Below, one piece after another: positions 1-9,322 of a DNA stretch of 64,000 nt. The notes beneath the pieces were generated by a model, which was given only the letters and a program-made list of their open reading frames with translations, did no database searches and was not told the DNA's origin. The DNA comes from Polynucleobacter sp. IMCC 30228. Lineage in GTDB: Bacteria; Pseudomonadota; Gammaproteobacteria; Burkholderiales; Burkholderiaceae. The DNA lies in assembly GCF_021395205.1 (NCBI RefSeq), contig NZ_JAJVCS010000004.1, positions 124,001 to 188,000 of the forward strand. The letters run 5' to 3'. The position numbers and the translations under genes are program-made. Positions within the stretch are counted from its first letter, which is position 1. Each line of letters opens with the position of its first letter.

Positions 1-988
1 GGGGATTAGTCCACATGGTTCGTTCTATCGATTCACCATTAGGGGTGTAAAAGCCTCCAGGGAGCTCGTTGCGATTGAGCCAAAAAGCACTAGCCAAAAC
101 CTCTTTTGTGCTTGGGGCAATAATTTCCACCGCCCAAATTTGCGCCCATTGCTCGCGATCGCCATAATCTACGATCACGCGGACGATGTTATTAGTTTGT
201 TCTGTGATGTTATTTTCTTCGGTATAAATTTGTTTCACCACAGTGTTTAATTCCCAGACTAATTCAATTGGTAATTTATTTTCAACTTGATTTGGGTCAT
301 AGAGAACCGCCTTTAATGGGATTTCAATTTCAGTTAAGCGCCCCAATTCATTCACTAAAGGCTCTTGTTGTAATAAAAAACCATCAAATGCTGAGGGTGT
401 AAAAGTCCAAATTTCTGTTTTAGAGTCACGTTCATTACCCGTTAAAAGACTTAAGGACTCGAAGCGATTTCGCTTCCCAAGTGCTAAAGCATAGGGAATG
501 CAATTTCCCCGTACGCGGGCAAAAAAAGCATTAGCCTGGGTTGCAAAAAAAGCATTGAACAGTTTATTTTCAACCCCAATTTGTTCTAGTAGTTGGCCAT
601 CGAAAAAGTTACGGCGGGCACAGCCACGTTCTACCCGGTAATCTAAATTCCCGGCGCCAGTAATGAGCACATCATCTTGGGCATTTGAATCCACTAAAGC
701 ACTATTCAGCTTGCGTACTTCTAGACCCGTTTTAGAGCGATCTTGAATGCCGCCAGTTTGAGGGTTAACGCCCTTATTCGCTTTCGCTGTATTACTTGAG
801 TTAATAGTGGGCTTTCTTTCTTTAACAACAATAGGAGCCCTTTTTTGATTAGGGTTACCTTCATTAGACGCAACTGAGGGTTTGTTGGAAGCTGGGGTTT
901 GAGCGAGCGCAGCCCCCATCAATCCACATAAAACAAGCAGTAAGGCCTTGAGTCTAAAAACGCGCAGGGTATGGAGAAGTGCAATCAC
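1..988 (-). CDS. Probable M23-family (LytM-like) cell-wall peptidase, 3' end cut by window edge
   Basis: An open frame runs leftward from a GTG at 988 to the window edge without a stop, giving about 329 residues. It starts with a signal peptide (hydrophobic stretch ending near ALA-QT, residues ~15-30), then a Pro/Asn/Lys-rich linker. The last visible part reads FWLNRNELPGGFYTPNGES and then IERTMWTNP, which resembles the stretch just before the zinc-binding LytM domain in M23 endopeptidases (pattern GGFYD-x-NG-x-S, then a xFLR-x-PL). The catalytic HxxxD and HxH motifs would lie beyond the edge, so family membership is inferred from the pre-domain only. No ATG fits; GTG 988 is the first in-frame start before the signal peptide. 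Confidence 0.55.
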   Translation of the reverse strand, partial: MIALLHTLRVFRLKALLLVLCGLMGAALAQTPASNKPSVASNEGNPNQKRAPIVVKERKPTINSSNTAKANKGVNPQTGGIQDRSKTGLEVRKLNSALVDSNAQDDVLITGAGNLDYRVERGCARRNFFDGQLLEQIGVENKLFNAFFATQANAFFARVRGNCIPYALALGKRNRFESLSLLTGNERDSKTEIWTFTPSAFDGFLLQQEPLVNELGRLTEIEIPLKAVLYDPNQVENKLPIELVWELNTVVKQIYTEENNITEQTNNIVRVIVDYGDREQWAQIWAVEIIAPSTKEVLASAFWLNRNELPGGFYTPNGESIERTMWTNP

Positions 989-1118
989 CGCTAGATTATC
1001 TAATATTGTTAGACTTGGGCTAGTTATTTTTGCTGTGCTGCAACATTTTAGATAGCTATAGTAGGCATAATTACCTACATAGTTCTACCTAGTACCCTCG
1101 TTGCAAAAAGGATGTTAA

Positions 1119-1367
1119 ATGCGCAAGTACCTCGGTTTAGTAGTACTGATTGCCGCTAGCAGTTATCTACCAAGTGGATTAGCTAAAACGTGTGCCGCCA
1201 GTGCAACTGAAAAAAAATTAACCGGCGCGGCTAAATCGAGCTTTTTAAAAAAATGTGAAAAAGATATTAAAGCGGCTTGCGAGGCGAGCGCCAATGAAAA
1301 AAAATTAACTGGTGCAGTACGGCATAGTCATGTGCTTAAATGTAGCAAGGATGCGGCGAGCCATTAA
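1119..1367 (+). CDS. psiF: PsiF-repeat small periplasmic protein
   Basis: This 82-residue protein has a signal peptide (residues 1-22, cleavage near GLA-KT) and two copies of a short repeat, EKKLTGAAKSSFLKKC (~31-46) and EKKLTGAVRHSHVLKC (~60-75), each preceded by a cysteine-containing segment. This is the PsiF repeat (phosphate-starvation-inducible protein family); its biochemical role is not known. Four cysteines could form two disulfides in the periplasm. A Shine-Dalgarno AAGGA lies six bases before the ATG. It is divergent from the M23-like gene and stands alone. No Pho box was recognised upstream, so phosphate control is not shown here. Confidence 0.85.
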   Translation: MRKYLGLVVLIAASSYLPSGLAKTCAASATEKKLTGAAKSSFLKKCEKDIKAACEASANEKKLTGAVRHSHVLKCSKDAASH

Positions 1368-1419
1368 GCCCAATTCGCGTTTTAAATATGGCTACAATAA
1401 GTTTTTTTAAGAGAGCCCC

Positions 1420-2553
1420 ATGCCTATTATTGAATCGGTTCAAGTTGCTGTCATTGCTGTTCCTTTAGATCAAGTGACTTCATTCTCAACCCGTACGGTT
1501 TCTGAGCGCCATTATTGTTTGGTAAAAGTGCGTAGTAAAGAGGGGCTTGAGGGTATCGGTTTTTGTTATGTTGGTAGCGCCGCTGGTGAGATTGCCAAGA
1601 TTGCCGTAGTGCAATTACTGGCCCCCAAATTACTAGGTCAAGAAAGCCACCGAAGTGAAGGGTTGTGGTTAGACATGTATAACGAATCAGTATTACAGGG
1701 TCGTACAGGTTCGGTGATGCGTGGCATTTCTATTTTAGATAATGCCCTTTGGGATCTGAATGCCCGTTCCGCTAGCTTACCTTTGCATCTCTACTTAGGG
1801 GCAGTGGTCAATGATCGGGTGCCCGCCTATGCTAGTGGCGGTTACTATTTGGCAGGCAAGACTCCAGCCAAATTAGGTAAAGAAATGGAGTCCTATCTTA
1901 AGTTAGGTTTTAAAGCGGTCAAAATGAAAGTAGGTCGCCTCTCGCCACGCGAGGAAGAGGCGCGAGTGAAGGCGGCTCGTCAGGCAATTGGCCCCGATAT
2001 TTTATTGATGTTAGATGCCAATAATGCTTGGCGCGACCTACCTACTGCTTTAGATTATCTACGGCGGTTTGAGGCTTATGACCCATATTGGATTGAAGAA
2101 CCCTTTTCACCTGATGCCATTGATTTGCATGCCGCTTTAGCCCGTAGCACCATGATTACCGTAGCCACTGGAGAGATTGAGGCTGGCCGCTGGCGCTTTC
2201 GTGAGCTCATTGACGCGGGTGGTGCAGGCATTTTACAAAGCGATGCAGCGGTTTGTGGTGGCATTTCAGAATGGCGGCGCATTGCGAATTATGCCGATGC
2301 TAAAGGCATCACCGTTTGTCCACACTGGTTTCATGATTTACACGCACCGCTAGTAGCAGCTACACCAAATGCGCGGTTTGTCGAGTTTTTTGCTGACGAT
2401 CAGGTGCTTAATTTCCGGCGCCTTATCAATAAGCAATTAAGCTTCAACAACGGCGATTTAATTTTGCACCAAAGCCCTGGTTTAGGTTTTGAATTTAATG
2501 AAGTGGAAATTAAAAAGTTGGCAGGTAAATTAGCGTGGACTACCATCGCTTAA
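1420..2553 (+). CDS. Mandelate racemase/muconate lactonizing family enzyme (MR subgroup, acid-sugar dehydratase or racemase)
   Basis: This 377-residue protein has the enolase-superfamily capping domain (~1-125) and (beta/alpha)7-beta barrel. The full mandelate-racemase subgroup residue set is visible: K168-x-K170 (VKMKVG), metal ligands D199, E226/E227 (WIEEP) and E252 (ATGEIEAG), the D275/H302 dyad (LQSD; CPHWFH) and E322 (VEFF). Members abstract the alpha proton of a carboxylate with divalent metal to racemise or dehydrate. The neighbouring TAXI-TRAP importer, DapA-family lyase and IlvD dehydratase suggest a sugar-acid or hydroxyacid substrate, which is inference. Its stop overlaps the convergent TRAP permease stop by four bases. 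Confidence 0.88.
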   Translation: MPIIESVQVAVIAVPLDQVTSFSTRTVSERHYCLVKVRSKEGLEGIGFCYVGSAAGEIAKIAVVQLLAPKLLGQESHRSEGLWLDMYNESVLQGRTGSVMRGISILDNALWDLNARSASLPLHLYLGAVVNDRVPAYASGGYYLAGKTPAKLGKEMESYLKLGFKAVKMKVGRLSPREEEARVKAARQAIGPDILLMLDANNAWRDLPTALDYLRRFEAYDPYWIEEPFSPDAIDLHAALARSTMITVATGEIEAGRWRFRELIDAGGAGILQSDAAVCGGISEWRRIANYADAKGITVCPHWFHDLHAPLVAATPNARFVEFFADDQVLNFRRLINKQLSFNNGDLILHQSPGLGFEFNEVEIKKLAGKLAWTTIA

Positions 2554-4565
2554 GTAATCTGGGATCGCTGGATTCGGAAGTGTCGCAGAACTTGGGTTGC
2601 TAGAACGACCGCAAAGCCAATAAAGCCAATTAAATCTGCTTCAGTTGATGGGTAAGCTAAGGCCACACCCGAGATCACCATAATAGTGCGCTCGAGCCAT
2701 TTAGTCTTTTCAATAAACCAGCCTTGTAAGCCGCCGGCCAAACAGACAACACCAATTGCGGCGGTAAAAGAGACCCAAGCAATATCAGCCCAATTCGCTT
2801 TGCTTAAGGCCTCCATAGACCCCATCAGCAGTAAAGCAGTGCCCGACTTGTCTAAAGTAAACATAAAGGGCACCAAAATAGCTGGCGCAACATACTTCCA
2901 CGTTTGCATGGTGGTTTTGTAGGGGTTACCTTTACAAATAGCCGCCGCTGCAAAAGGCGAGAGCGCGGTAGGTGGAGATACTTCCGAAAGTACAGCGTAA
3001 TAAAAAATAAACATGTGGGCAGCAAAAGCCGGCACACCTAAATTAATTAGTGCTGGGGCTGCAATAACTGCGCAAATAATATACGAAGCAGTTACTGGAA
3101 CAGCTAGACCAACCACCCAAACTACCAGAGCCGTAAAAATAGTGGTTAGTAATAAAGAGCCACCGGCATATTGAATAACGATGGTACTAAATTTAAGACC
3201 TAAGCCAGTCAGGGTGACTGTGCCAACAATTAAGCCCGCGCCAGCGCAGGTCACCGCAATGGCTAGAACGCCAGTAGAGCCAGCGGCTAGGGCTTTAATT
3301 AAGTTAGATTGATACAGTCCTGATAGGAAGGGCAATTTACCGGTAAACCAGGCATACGGAATAATTGCGGTATCTCGCCGCAGCATGCTTGATGCAGCTG
3401 ATACCACTGTAGCCCAGAAGACCGACATGATGGGAGAAAAACCATACATCATGAAGACCACAATAGAAATCAAGGAAAAGAAGTGATACCAGTATTTTTT
3501 GGCTAAAGACCAGGCACTTTCAGCTGTTTCAAAATGAATATCTTTCATGCCGTATTTACGTACATCAATTTCAACCATGACAAAAAGACCAAGATAAAAT
3601 AAAACCGTAGGAATACTAGCCATTAGCAGTACATCGAGATAAGAAATTTTTAAGAAGTCAGCAATCAAAAATGCTGCCGCCCCCAATACCGGCGGCGAGA
3701 TAATGGCTCCCAGCCCGCCTGCAGCCAAAAGACCGCCAGCCGCATTGCGTTCATAACCCACTTTTTCGAGCATTGGCGCTGCCACTGAGCCAACGGTAAC
3801 AGTTGTTGCAACTCCAGAGCCTGATGGGCCGCCAAGTAAAAATGACGATAAGACGATGGTGCGCCCCACACCCGACGATTTACCACCCATAGCAGCGAAT
3901 GAAAAATCGATAAAAAATTTACCCGCACCAGTGAACTGTAAAAAAGCCCCAAAAATAGTGAAGAGAATAATTAAGGTTGCCGAAACATCTACAGCTGTGC
4001 CATAAATACCTTCAAGCGTCATGTACATATAGCCTACGAGGCGATCTAGGTCGTAACCTTTGTGTGTCCAAGGTGCAGGTAAATGATTGCCAAAAAGGGC
4101 ATAAAGTAAAAAACAGACCGTAACCGCGACTAAGACTAAGCCATTGGTGCGACGCACAGCCTCTAGAATCATTAAAATTAGTGCAATGCCATACATTACA
4201 TCCGTGGGATTAGGGGCTGTATTACGATCAGCAAACTCATCGCCACTACTTAAGATGTAATAGGCAATCACAATTGAGCCAACGGCTAACAGCACATCCC
4301 ACCACATCAAACGATTTTTAAAGCGATTTAAAAACGGAAAGCTGAGGAATACCAAAAACAACACAATACCCACATGCACCGTGCGCAGTACTTGGGTAGG
4401 CACGATGGCATAGGCCGCGTAGAGGTGAAATAGCGACATGCCAACTGCCGCCAAAGTAATAAAGGTTGCTAACCACCCACGGTAATCATTTGCATCACCT
4501 TCTTCTTGTTTGATAAATGACTCAAGTTTGGCTTGAGTGATGTTATCAATGGGCACTTGTTCCAT
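2550..4565 (-). CDS. TRAP transporter fused permease subunit (TAXI type, DctQM fusion)
   Basis: This 671-residue, very hydrophobic protein has roughly 16-18 membrane segments. Its N-terminal ~190 residues correspond to a DctQ-like four-helix part and the rest to a DctM-like permease (conserved GGPSGSGVATTVTVGSVAAP around 245 and the second inverted motif VTASYIICAVIAAPAL). Fused 4TM-12TM permeases are typical partners of TAXI-family binding proteins, and such a gene lies 28 bases upstream. TRAP systems are secondary sodium-driven importers for organic acids. It is the last gene of a leftward operon with the binding protein, a DapA-family lyase and a hydroxyacid dehydrogenase. The substrate is unknown; a sugar acid is inferred from context. 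Confidence 0.92.
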   Translation of the reverse strand: MEQVPIDNITQAKLESFIKQEEGDANDYRGWLATFITLAAVGMSLFHLYAAYAIVPTQVLRTVHVGIVLFLVFLSFPFLNRFKNRLMWWDVLLAVGSIVIAYYILSSGDEFADRNTAPNPTDVMYGIALILMILEAVRRTNGLVLVAVTVCFLLYALFGNHLPAPWTHKGYDLDRLVGYMYMTLEGIYGTAVDVSATLIILFTIFGAFLQFTGAGKFFIDFSFAAMGGKSSGVGRTIVLSSFLLGGPSGSGVATTVTVGSVAAPMLEKVGYERNAAGGLLAAGGLGAIISPPVLGAAAFLIADFLKISYLDVLLMASIPTVLFYLGLFVMVEIDVRKYGMKDIHFETAESAWSLAKKYWYHFFSLISIVVFMMYGFSPIMSVFWATVVSAASSMLRRDTAIIPYAWFTGKLPFLSGLYQSNLIKALAAGSTGVLAIAVTCAGAGLIVGTVTLTGLGLKFSTIVIQYAGGSLLLTTIFTALVVWVVGLAVPVTASYIICAVIAAPALINLGVPAFAAHMFIFYYAVLSEVSPPTALSPFAAAAICKGNPYKTTMQTWKYVAPAILVPFMFTLDKSGTALLLMGSMEALSKANWADIAWVSFTAAIGVVCLAGGLQGWFIEKTKWLERTIMVISGVALAYPSTEADLIGFIGFAVVLATQVLRHFRIQRSQIT

Positions 4566-4593
4566 GATTGACCTAATTAAATGAAGCGGGTGA

Positions 4594-5544
4594 TTAATTC
4601 AAATTTAATTTCTTTTCTTTGAAGTACTTTAAAGCACCAGGATGGTAGGCTACTGGCGTAGATTTGGTTTTTTGATTTTCTAAAGTGACGTTAATGTATT
4701 CCTGATGGGTCCGCACTAAATCGAGTTTATGATCAAAAATGGTTTTGACAATTTGGTAGGCTTCTGCATCTGACATATTAGCGTTGACAACCAAAATATT
4801 GGCCACCGCTGCCACTTTGTTATCTTTGGCCATGCCGCTATAAATTGTTTTTGGAATGACGGTAGGAAAATAGAGGTTGCCATACTTTTTATTCATCGCA
4901 GCGACTTCATCTGCATTATCAATCATGACGATTTTCATGCCAGGACTATTGGCTAAATCAGTAACTGCTGCAGTTGGCAGACCACCAACCCAAAAGAAGG
5001 CATCAATTTTCCGATCTTTGATTGCGTTGACGGATTCAGCAACACTGAGGCGTTCGCGTTTCACATCTTTATCTTTATCCAGCCCAGCTGCCTCGAGCTC
5101 ACGAAAGGCCATAATCTCAGTAGCGCTACCTGGGGCTCCAGTGCTTACTCGCTTACCTTTTAAATCTTTCATGGTTTTAATACCAGTTGACTCTACTGTG
5201 GCCACGTGCATTAAATTGGGATAGAGTACTAAGAGCGTACGTAAGTCGACTTTTTTATTTACAAATTTACCTTCACCCATTTGCGCGTCTTTAGCCGCAT
5301 CGGCCATTGAAAATCCAACATACGGTTTTCCTGTGCCAATCAAATTCAAATTGTCAACCGAGCCACCAGTGACCTCAGCAGTAGCCGACATATTGGGAAT
5401 ATATTTAGAAAGCACCGCTGCAAGCCCGCCGCCCATGGGGTAATACACCCCCCCAGTACCACCAGTGGCAATTGATAAATTTTCCGCTTGAACACTAGAA
5501 AAACAGAATGCAGTAAGTACAAAAAGTAATTTAGATAGTTTCAT
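4594..5544 (-). CDS. TAXI-family TRAP transporter solute-binding protein
   Basis: This 316-residue periplasmic protein has a signal peptide (residues 1-20, cleavage near VQA-EN) followed by the TAXI hallmark IATGGTGGVYYPMGGGLA. The rest fits a two-lobe periplasmic binding fold (KGKRVSTGAPGSATEIMA near 130-150). It would capture substrate and deliver it to the fused permease encoded directly downstream. A clear GGAG ribosome site precedes the ATG. Unlike DctP or Bug receptors, TAXI proteins lack a simple ligand-predicting motif, so the ligand must be guessed from neighbours (DapA-family lyase, D-2-hydroxyacid dehydrogenase). Confidence 0.93.
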   Translation of the reverse strand: MKLSKLLFVLTAFCFSSVQAENLSIATGGTGGVYYPMGGGLAAVLSKYIPNMSATAEVTGGSVDNLNLIGTGKPYVGFSMADAAKDAQMGEGKFVNKKVDLRTLLVLYPNLMHVATVESTGIKTMKDLKGKRVSTGAPGSATEIMAFRELEAAGLDKDKDVKRERLSVAESVNAIKDRKIDAFFWVGGLPTAAVTDLANSPGMKIVMIDNADEVAAMNKKYGNLYFPTVIPKTIYSGMAKDNKVAAVANILVVNANMSDAEAYQIVKTIFDHKLDLVRTHQEYINVTLENQKTKSTPVAYHPGALKYFKEKKLNLN

Positions 5545-5580
5545 AAAGTGTCTCCAAAGAGGAAAATAAACGTGGGGAAA

Positions 5581-6501
5581 TCACAGTCCAGGCATGGTGA
5601 AATTAATGGCTGCTAATTCAGCAATTAATTTTTTCTGCTGCTCAACTGGCAAGGTGACGAGAGGTGGGCGCATACGTAACCAACCTGGATCTTTACTGAA
5701 GTGGGCAACCACTGCTTTCATGGCGGCCATTGGGGGATATTGCATAAACACTGCGCGCACCTTGTCTAAAGCCGCCTGACTTTCATCAGCATAAGCATCT
5801 TCCCAGTGGGCGCCTAAATCGGCAATGGCTTTTGGGTTGATATTAGCTGTAGCAGAAATACAGCCCACTCCGCCAGCGCGCATGGTACGCAGTAAAAATA
5901 TTTCGCTGCCCGCATAGACGCGAAAGCCAGTAGGAGCTAATACTTTAATCACCGATTCAGTGTAATCCCAGTCGCCCGAACTGTCTTTAATGCCGACTAC
6001 GGTTTTTGGAAAGGCCTCGACTAAGCGTTCGAGCAAATCTAAGCTCAAACCAATTTTGCTCACAGGCGGGATGTTGTAAACATAAATTTGTAAAGCGCTA
6101 TCACCAACTTTTTCAATCACTTCAGCAAAGTAAGCAAACAATCCATCGTCTGAAACATCTTTATAGTAAAAGGGCGGCAACATTAAAACGCCGGCACATT
6201 TAGCCTTGACTGCAGCTTTAGTCATGGTGACAGCATCATCGACGGAGCAAGCACCGGTACCTGGCATCATTTGGCTTGGATCGAGCCCGCCCGCCAATAA
6301 ATCATCAAGTACCCGCAATTTTTGGGTGGCCGACATGGAATTTGCTTCGGAATTAGTACCAAAAACGGCATGCCCAACGCCATTTTTTGATAACCATTGA
6401 CATTGTTTTAATAAGACTTTGGAATTGGGACTGCCATCTGCGTTAAATGGAGTTAACACCGGCGAAAGAATAGTTGGCAGGGAAGAGGCAATCGTTTTCA
6501 T
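5581..6501 (-). CDS. DapA/NanA-superfamily lyase (dihydrodipicolinate synthase family)
   Basis: This 306-residue TIM barrel has the Schiff-base lysine K172 (VVGIKDSSGDW) and the catalytic tyrosine Y142 in YVYNIPP. The substrate loop is GTNSEANS (48-55) rather than the GTTGE of true DapA, and the YNIPPVSK segment lacks the DapA arginine, so lysine biosynthesis is unlikely. The YNIP pattern is nearer to N-acetylneuraminate lyase and 2-keto-3-deoxy acid aldolases. Such enzymes split or dehydrate 2-keto-3-deoxy acids to give pyruvate or a semialdehyde. It overlaps the upstream hydroxyacid dehydrogenase by four bases (translational coupling) and sits before the TAXI importer genes. Confidence 0.88.
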   Translation of the reverse strand: MKTIASSLPTILSPVLTPFNADGSPNSKVLLKQCQWLSKNGVGHAVFGTNSEANSMSATQKLRVLDDLLAGGLDPSQMMPGTGACSVDDAVTMTKAAVKAKCAGVLMLPPFYYKDVSDDGLFAYFAEVIEKVGDSALQIYVYNIPPVSKIGLSLDLLERLVEAFPKTVVGIKDSSGDWDYTESVIKVLAPTGFRVYAGSEIFLLRTMRAGGVGCISATANINPKAIADLGAHWEDAYADESQAALDKVRAVFMQYPPMAAMKAVVAHFSKDPGWLRMRPPLVTLPVEQQKKLIAELAAINFTMPGL

Positions 6502-7451
6502 AAGGTCTCCAGATCAAATGGTATTGGGGTAAGAAGGGGCTGCTGTTGAAAAAAAGCGTCGAGATTATCGAGGGTTAAGTTTGTCATGGCAATGCGGGTT
6601 TCATTCGTACCGCTAGCCATATGCGGCGTGAGTACAACATTGCTATATTTAAAAAATTCAGGATTAGGAGTGGGCTCATTTTCGAATACATCTAAGGCGG
6701 CTCCAGCAATCAGCTTATTTTCTAGTGCGTGTAAGAGCGCGGCTTCATCTAGCACACTGCCACGGGCAATATTAATAAAATAAGCGGTGGGTCCGAGGGC
6801 CTTAAACACCGCCGCATTCGCGATTTTTGCGGTGCTTGGCCCAGCGGGGCACAGCATGATCAAAATATCACTATTGGCAGCTAAGCTGACGATATCGCTA
6901 TAGTAGGTGTAGGGCACATTTTTTTGATTCGGACCGCAATAACTCAAATGGACTTTAAATGGCTTGAGACGCTCAACCAAATCGAGGGCAATACGGCCAA
7001 GGCCGACGATACCCACCCGCTTGCCAGCCAAACTGCTAGTTAAGGTGTAGGGCCCGTTACTCCAAGTGCCGGCACGTAAATACTGTTCTGCAGCGGGTAT
7101 TTGGCGCATTAATGCCAACAGCAAACCCACTGCCAATTCGCAGACTGCATCATTAAGAACCCCAGGTGTATTGCTAGCAATAATATGTTTTTGCTGCAAG
7201 TAATCTAGCGGCAAATTATCGTAACCAACCCCACAATTGGCGATAATTTCTAATTTTGGCAATTGTTCTAAAAGGCTAATGGGAAGAATAGTAGGCGAGC
7301 GGGTGAGGATCGCCTTAAATACACCAAGGGGCGGTTTATCGAGCGGATTAAGTAACTTACCATAGTTACCATGACCGATCCGGCGATCGATTTCCGCTTG
7401 CATGGGGCCTGAAAATGGGCCGACTTGGAGCACCGAATTGACGGGAATCAT
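6498..7451 (-). CDS. D-2-hydroxyacid dehydrogenase (glyoxylate/hydroxypyruvate reductase type)
   Basis: This 317-residue NAD(P)-dependent dehydrogenase has the Rossmann motif VGIVGLGRIALDLVERL near 147-163 and the catalytic triad of the family: Arg in NIARGSVLDE, Glu in DVFENEP and His in LTPHMAS. The family interconverts 2-keto acids and D-2-hydroxy acids. It is the first gene of the leftward operon that continues with the lyase and the TAXI-TRAP importer, so it probably reduces or oxidises an intermediate of the imported acid. Ninety-one bases separate it from the divergent IlvD-family gene; that gap must hold both promoters. Confidence 0.92.
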   Translation of the reverse strand: MIPVNSVLQVGPFSGPMQAEIDRRIGHGNYGKLLNPLDKPPLGVFKAILTRSPTILPISLLEQLPKLEIIANCGVGYDNLPLDYLQQKHIIASNTPGVLNDAVCELAVGLLLALMRQIPAAEQYLRAGTWSNGPYTLTSSLAGKRVGIVGLGRIALDLVERLKPFKVHLSYCGPNQKNVPYTYYSDIVSLAANSDILIMLCPAGPSTAKIANAAVFKALGPTAYFINIARGSVLDEAALLHALENKLIAGAALDVFENEPTPNPEFFKYSNVVLTPHMASGTNETRIAMTNLTLDNLDAFFQQQPLLTPIPFDLETL

Positions 7452-7542
7452 GTCTCTTTATGTTTTTTTGAAATAATGGCACATTGTAAGTGTTTTCTTA
7501 ATCCTGCTACCCTGATTCATTAACCACTTTTGGGGCAAACCA

Positions 7543-9321
7543 TTGAGCAATTCCGATCCAGCCAAGACTACCTCCCGCGGCATGCTTAAGGGGCTGACAC
7601 GCTATGGCGATGCGGGATTTTCACTATTTTTACGCAAAGCCTTTATTAAGGCGATGGGTTATAGCGATAGTGCCCTCGACCGCCCAATTATTGGTATTAC
7701 GAATACCTTCAGCGACTTTAACCCCTGTCACGGCAATGTGCCCCAAATGATTGAGGCTGCCAAGCGTGGTGTGATGCAAGCTGGCGGCATGCCGATGGTT
7801 TTTCCTACTATTTCGATTCATGAGTCTTTTGCCTTCCCAACCAGTATGTACTTACGTAATTTGATGGCTTTAGATACGGAAGAAATGATCCGTGCACAGC
7901 CCGTTGATGCAGTGGTGTTAATTGGGGGCTGCGATAAAACGATTCCAGCGCAATTAATGGCTGCAGCTAGCGTAGCAGTGCCAGTTATTGTGATCCCCAC
8001 AGGACCCATGCTAACCACCACTTATCAAGGCGATCGTTTGGGGGCTTGTACGGATTGTCGGCGTTACTGGGCAAAGTTTCGTGCGCATGAAATCGATCAG
8101 ACTGAAATTGATGCAGTGAATGAAAAATTAGCCCCGACGACGGGTACCTGCATGGTCATGGGAACGGCTAGCACGATTGCCTGCATGACTGAGGCTGCCG
8201 GCATGAGTTTAGCGGGAACGGCAGCAGTACCCGCAGTGATGGCTGAACGCTTTCGTCTTGCCGAGTTCACTGGTCGGCGTGCAGTCGAGCTGGCGCAATT
8301 ACCTGATCCTAGTACATTTTCTAGTCAGGCCATTTTGACTCCACAGGCTTTTACGAATGCATTTACCGTATTGCATGCGATTGGTGGTTCGACCAATGCC
8401 TTGATTCACTTCACTGCCATTGCCGCACGCCTAGGAATACAGATTGACTTAGAGGCGATTGACCGTTTAGGTCGTCATGTGCCAGTTCTGGTTGATTTAA
8501 AACCGAGTGGTAGCCATTACATGGAACATTTGTACGAAGATGGTGGCTTGATGGCGATCTTGCAAGAATTAAAACCCCATCTCTATTTAGATTGCCTGAC
8601 GATTAGTGGTCGCACCCTAGGCGAAGAAATAGAATCAGCACAAAATAATAAAAGTATGGCGCGTCATAAAAAGGTGATTCGGATCGCTGCCGAGCCGATC
8701 TTCCCTGTCGGAGGTTTAGCGGTCTTAAAAGGCAATTTAGCCCCGCGCGGAGCCGTCATTAAACACTCGGCTGCGACCCCTGCTTTATTGCAGCATCGCG
8801 GTCGCGCTGTGGTATTCACCTCTTTAGAAGATTTAGCTTCGCGTATTGATCGCGATGATTTAGATGTACGAGCGGAAGATATTTTAGTGTTACAAAATGC
8901 GGGTCCAAAAGGCGCCCCAGGAATGCCCGAGGCGGGATATTTACCGATCCCCAAAAAATTAGCCCAAGCTGGAGTGAAAGATATGGTGCGTCTTTCCGAT
9001 GCACGGATGAGTGGTACTGCCTTTGGCACGATCGTTTTGCATATTACTCCAGAGGCTGCTGAAAATGGACCACTTGCAGCGGTACGTAACGGTGACATGA
9101 TTGAATTAGATGTACCTAAGCGCAGCATCACACTGTTAGTCGATGAGGCAGAAATTAAGCAACGTTTAGCCGAGTTAGGCGCCCCTGAAGCACGCTTAGA
9201 GATTCCAGCGACAGGTTATCGTCGGCTTTACCAAACGACTGTTACACAAGCCGATGTGGGCTGTGATTTTGATTTTATGGTGCCTGTAGCAACTCGTTCT
9301 GCACCCCTAATTAAGGAATAG
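7543..9321 (+). CDS. IlvD/Edd-family dehydratase (dihydroxyacid or aldonate dehydratase)
   Basis: This 592-residue enzyme carries the three cluster cysteines of the family: C62 (NPCHGN), C130 with K132 (IGGCDKT) and C203 (TGTCMVMGTAST), plus the C-terminal SDARMSGT motif. The family uses a [2Fe-2S] or [4Fe-4S] cluster and magnesium to dehydrate 2,3-dihydroxy acids. Here the catabolic surroundings favour a sugar-acid substrate (arabonate/xylonate type) over branched-chain amino-acid synthesis, but this is inference. The start is TTG 7543 with GGGGC upstream; an ATG at codon 14 is an alternative. A 3-hydroxyacyl-CoA dehydrogenase-like gene follows one base after the stop. Confidence 0.9.
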   Translation: MSNSDPAKTTSRGMLKGLTRYGDAGFSLFLRKAFIKAMGYSDSALDRPIIGITNTFSDFNPCHGNVPQMIEAAKRGVMQAGGMPMVFPTISIHESFAFPTSMYLRNLMALDTEEMIRAQPVDAVVLIGGCDKTIPAQLMAAASVAVPVIVIPTGPMLTTTYQGDRLGACTDCRRYWAKFRAHEIDQTEIDAVNEKLAPTTGTCMVMGTASTIACMTEAAGMSLAGTAAVPAVMAERFRLAEFTGRRAVELAQLPDPSTFSSQAILTPQAFTNAFTVLHAIGGSTNALIHFTAIAARLGIQIDLEAIDRLGRHVPVLVDLKPSGSHYMEHLYEDGGLMAILQELKPHLYLDCLTISGRTLGEEIESAQNNKSMARHKKVIRIAAEPIFPVGGLAVLKGNLAPRGAVIKHSAATPALLQHRGRAVVFTSLEDLASRIDRDDLDVRAEDILVLQNAGPKGAPGMPEAGYLPIPKKLAQAGVKDMVRLSDARMSGTAFGTIVLHITPEAAENGPLAAVRNGDMIELDVPKRSITLLVDEAEIKQRLAELGAPEARLEIPATGYRRLYQTTVTQADVGCDFDFMVPVATRSAPLIKE

Positions 9322-9322
9322 T

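Noticed and set aside
1061..1078. GTAGG/CCTAC inverted repeat upstream of the PsiF-repeat gene as a Pho-type operator
   Set aside because: Arms are only five bases and the sequence does not resemble a Pho box.
8664..9131. A 155-codon frame antisense to the IlvD-family gene
   Set aside because: It lies fully inside the well-supported dehydratase gene, has no ribosome site or recognisable motif, and arises from codon bias on the opposite strand.
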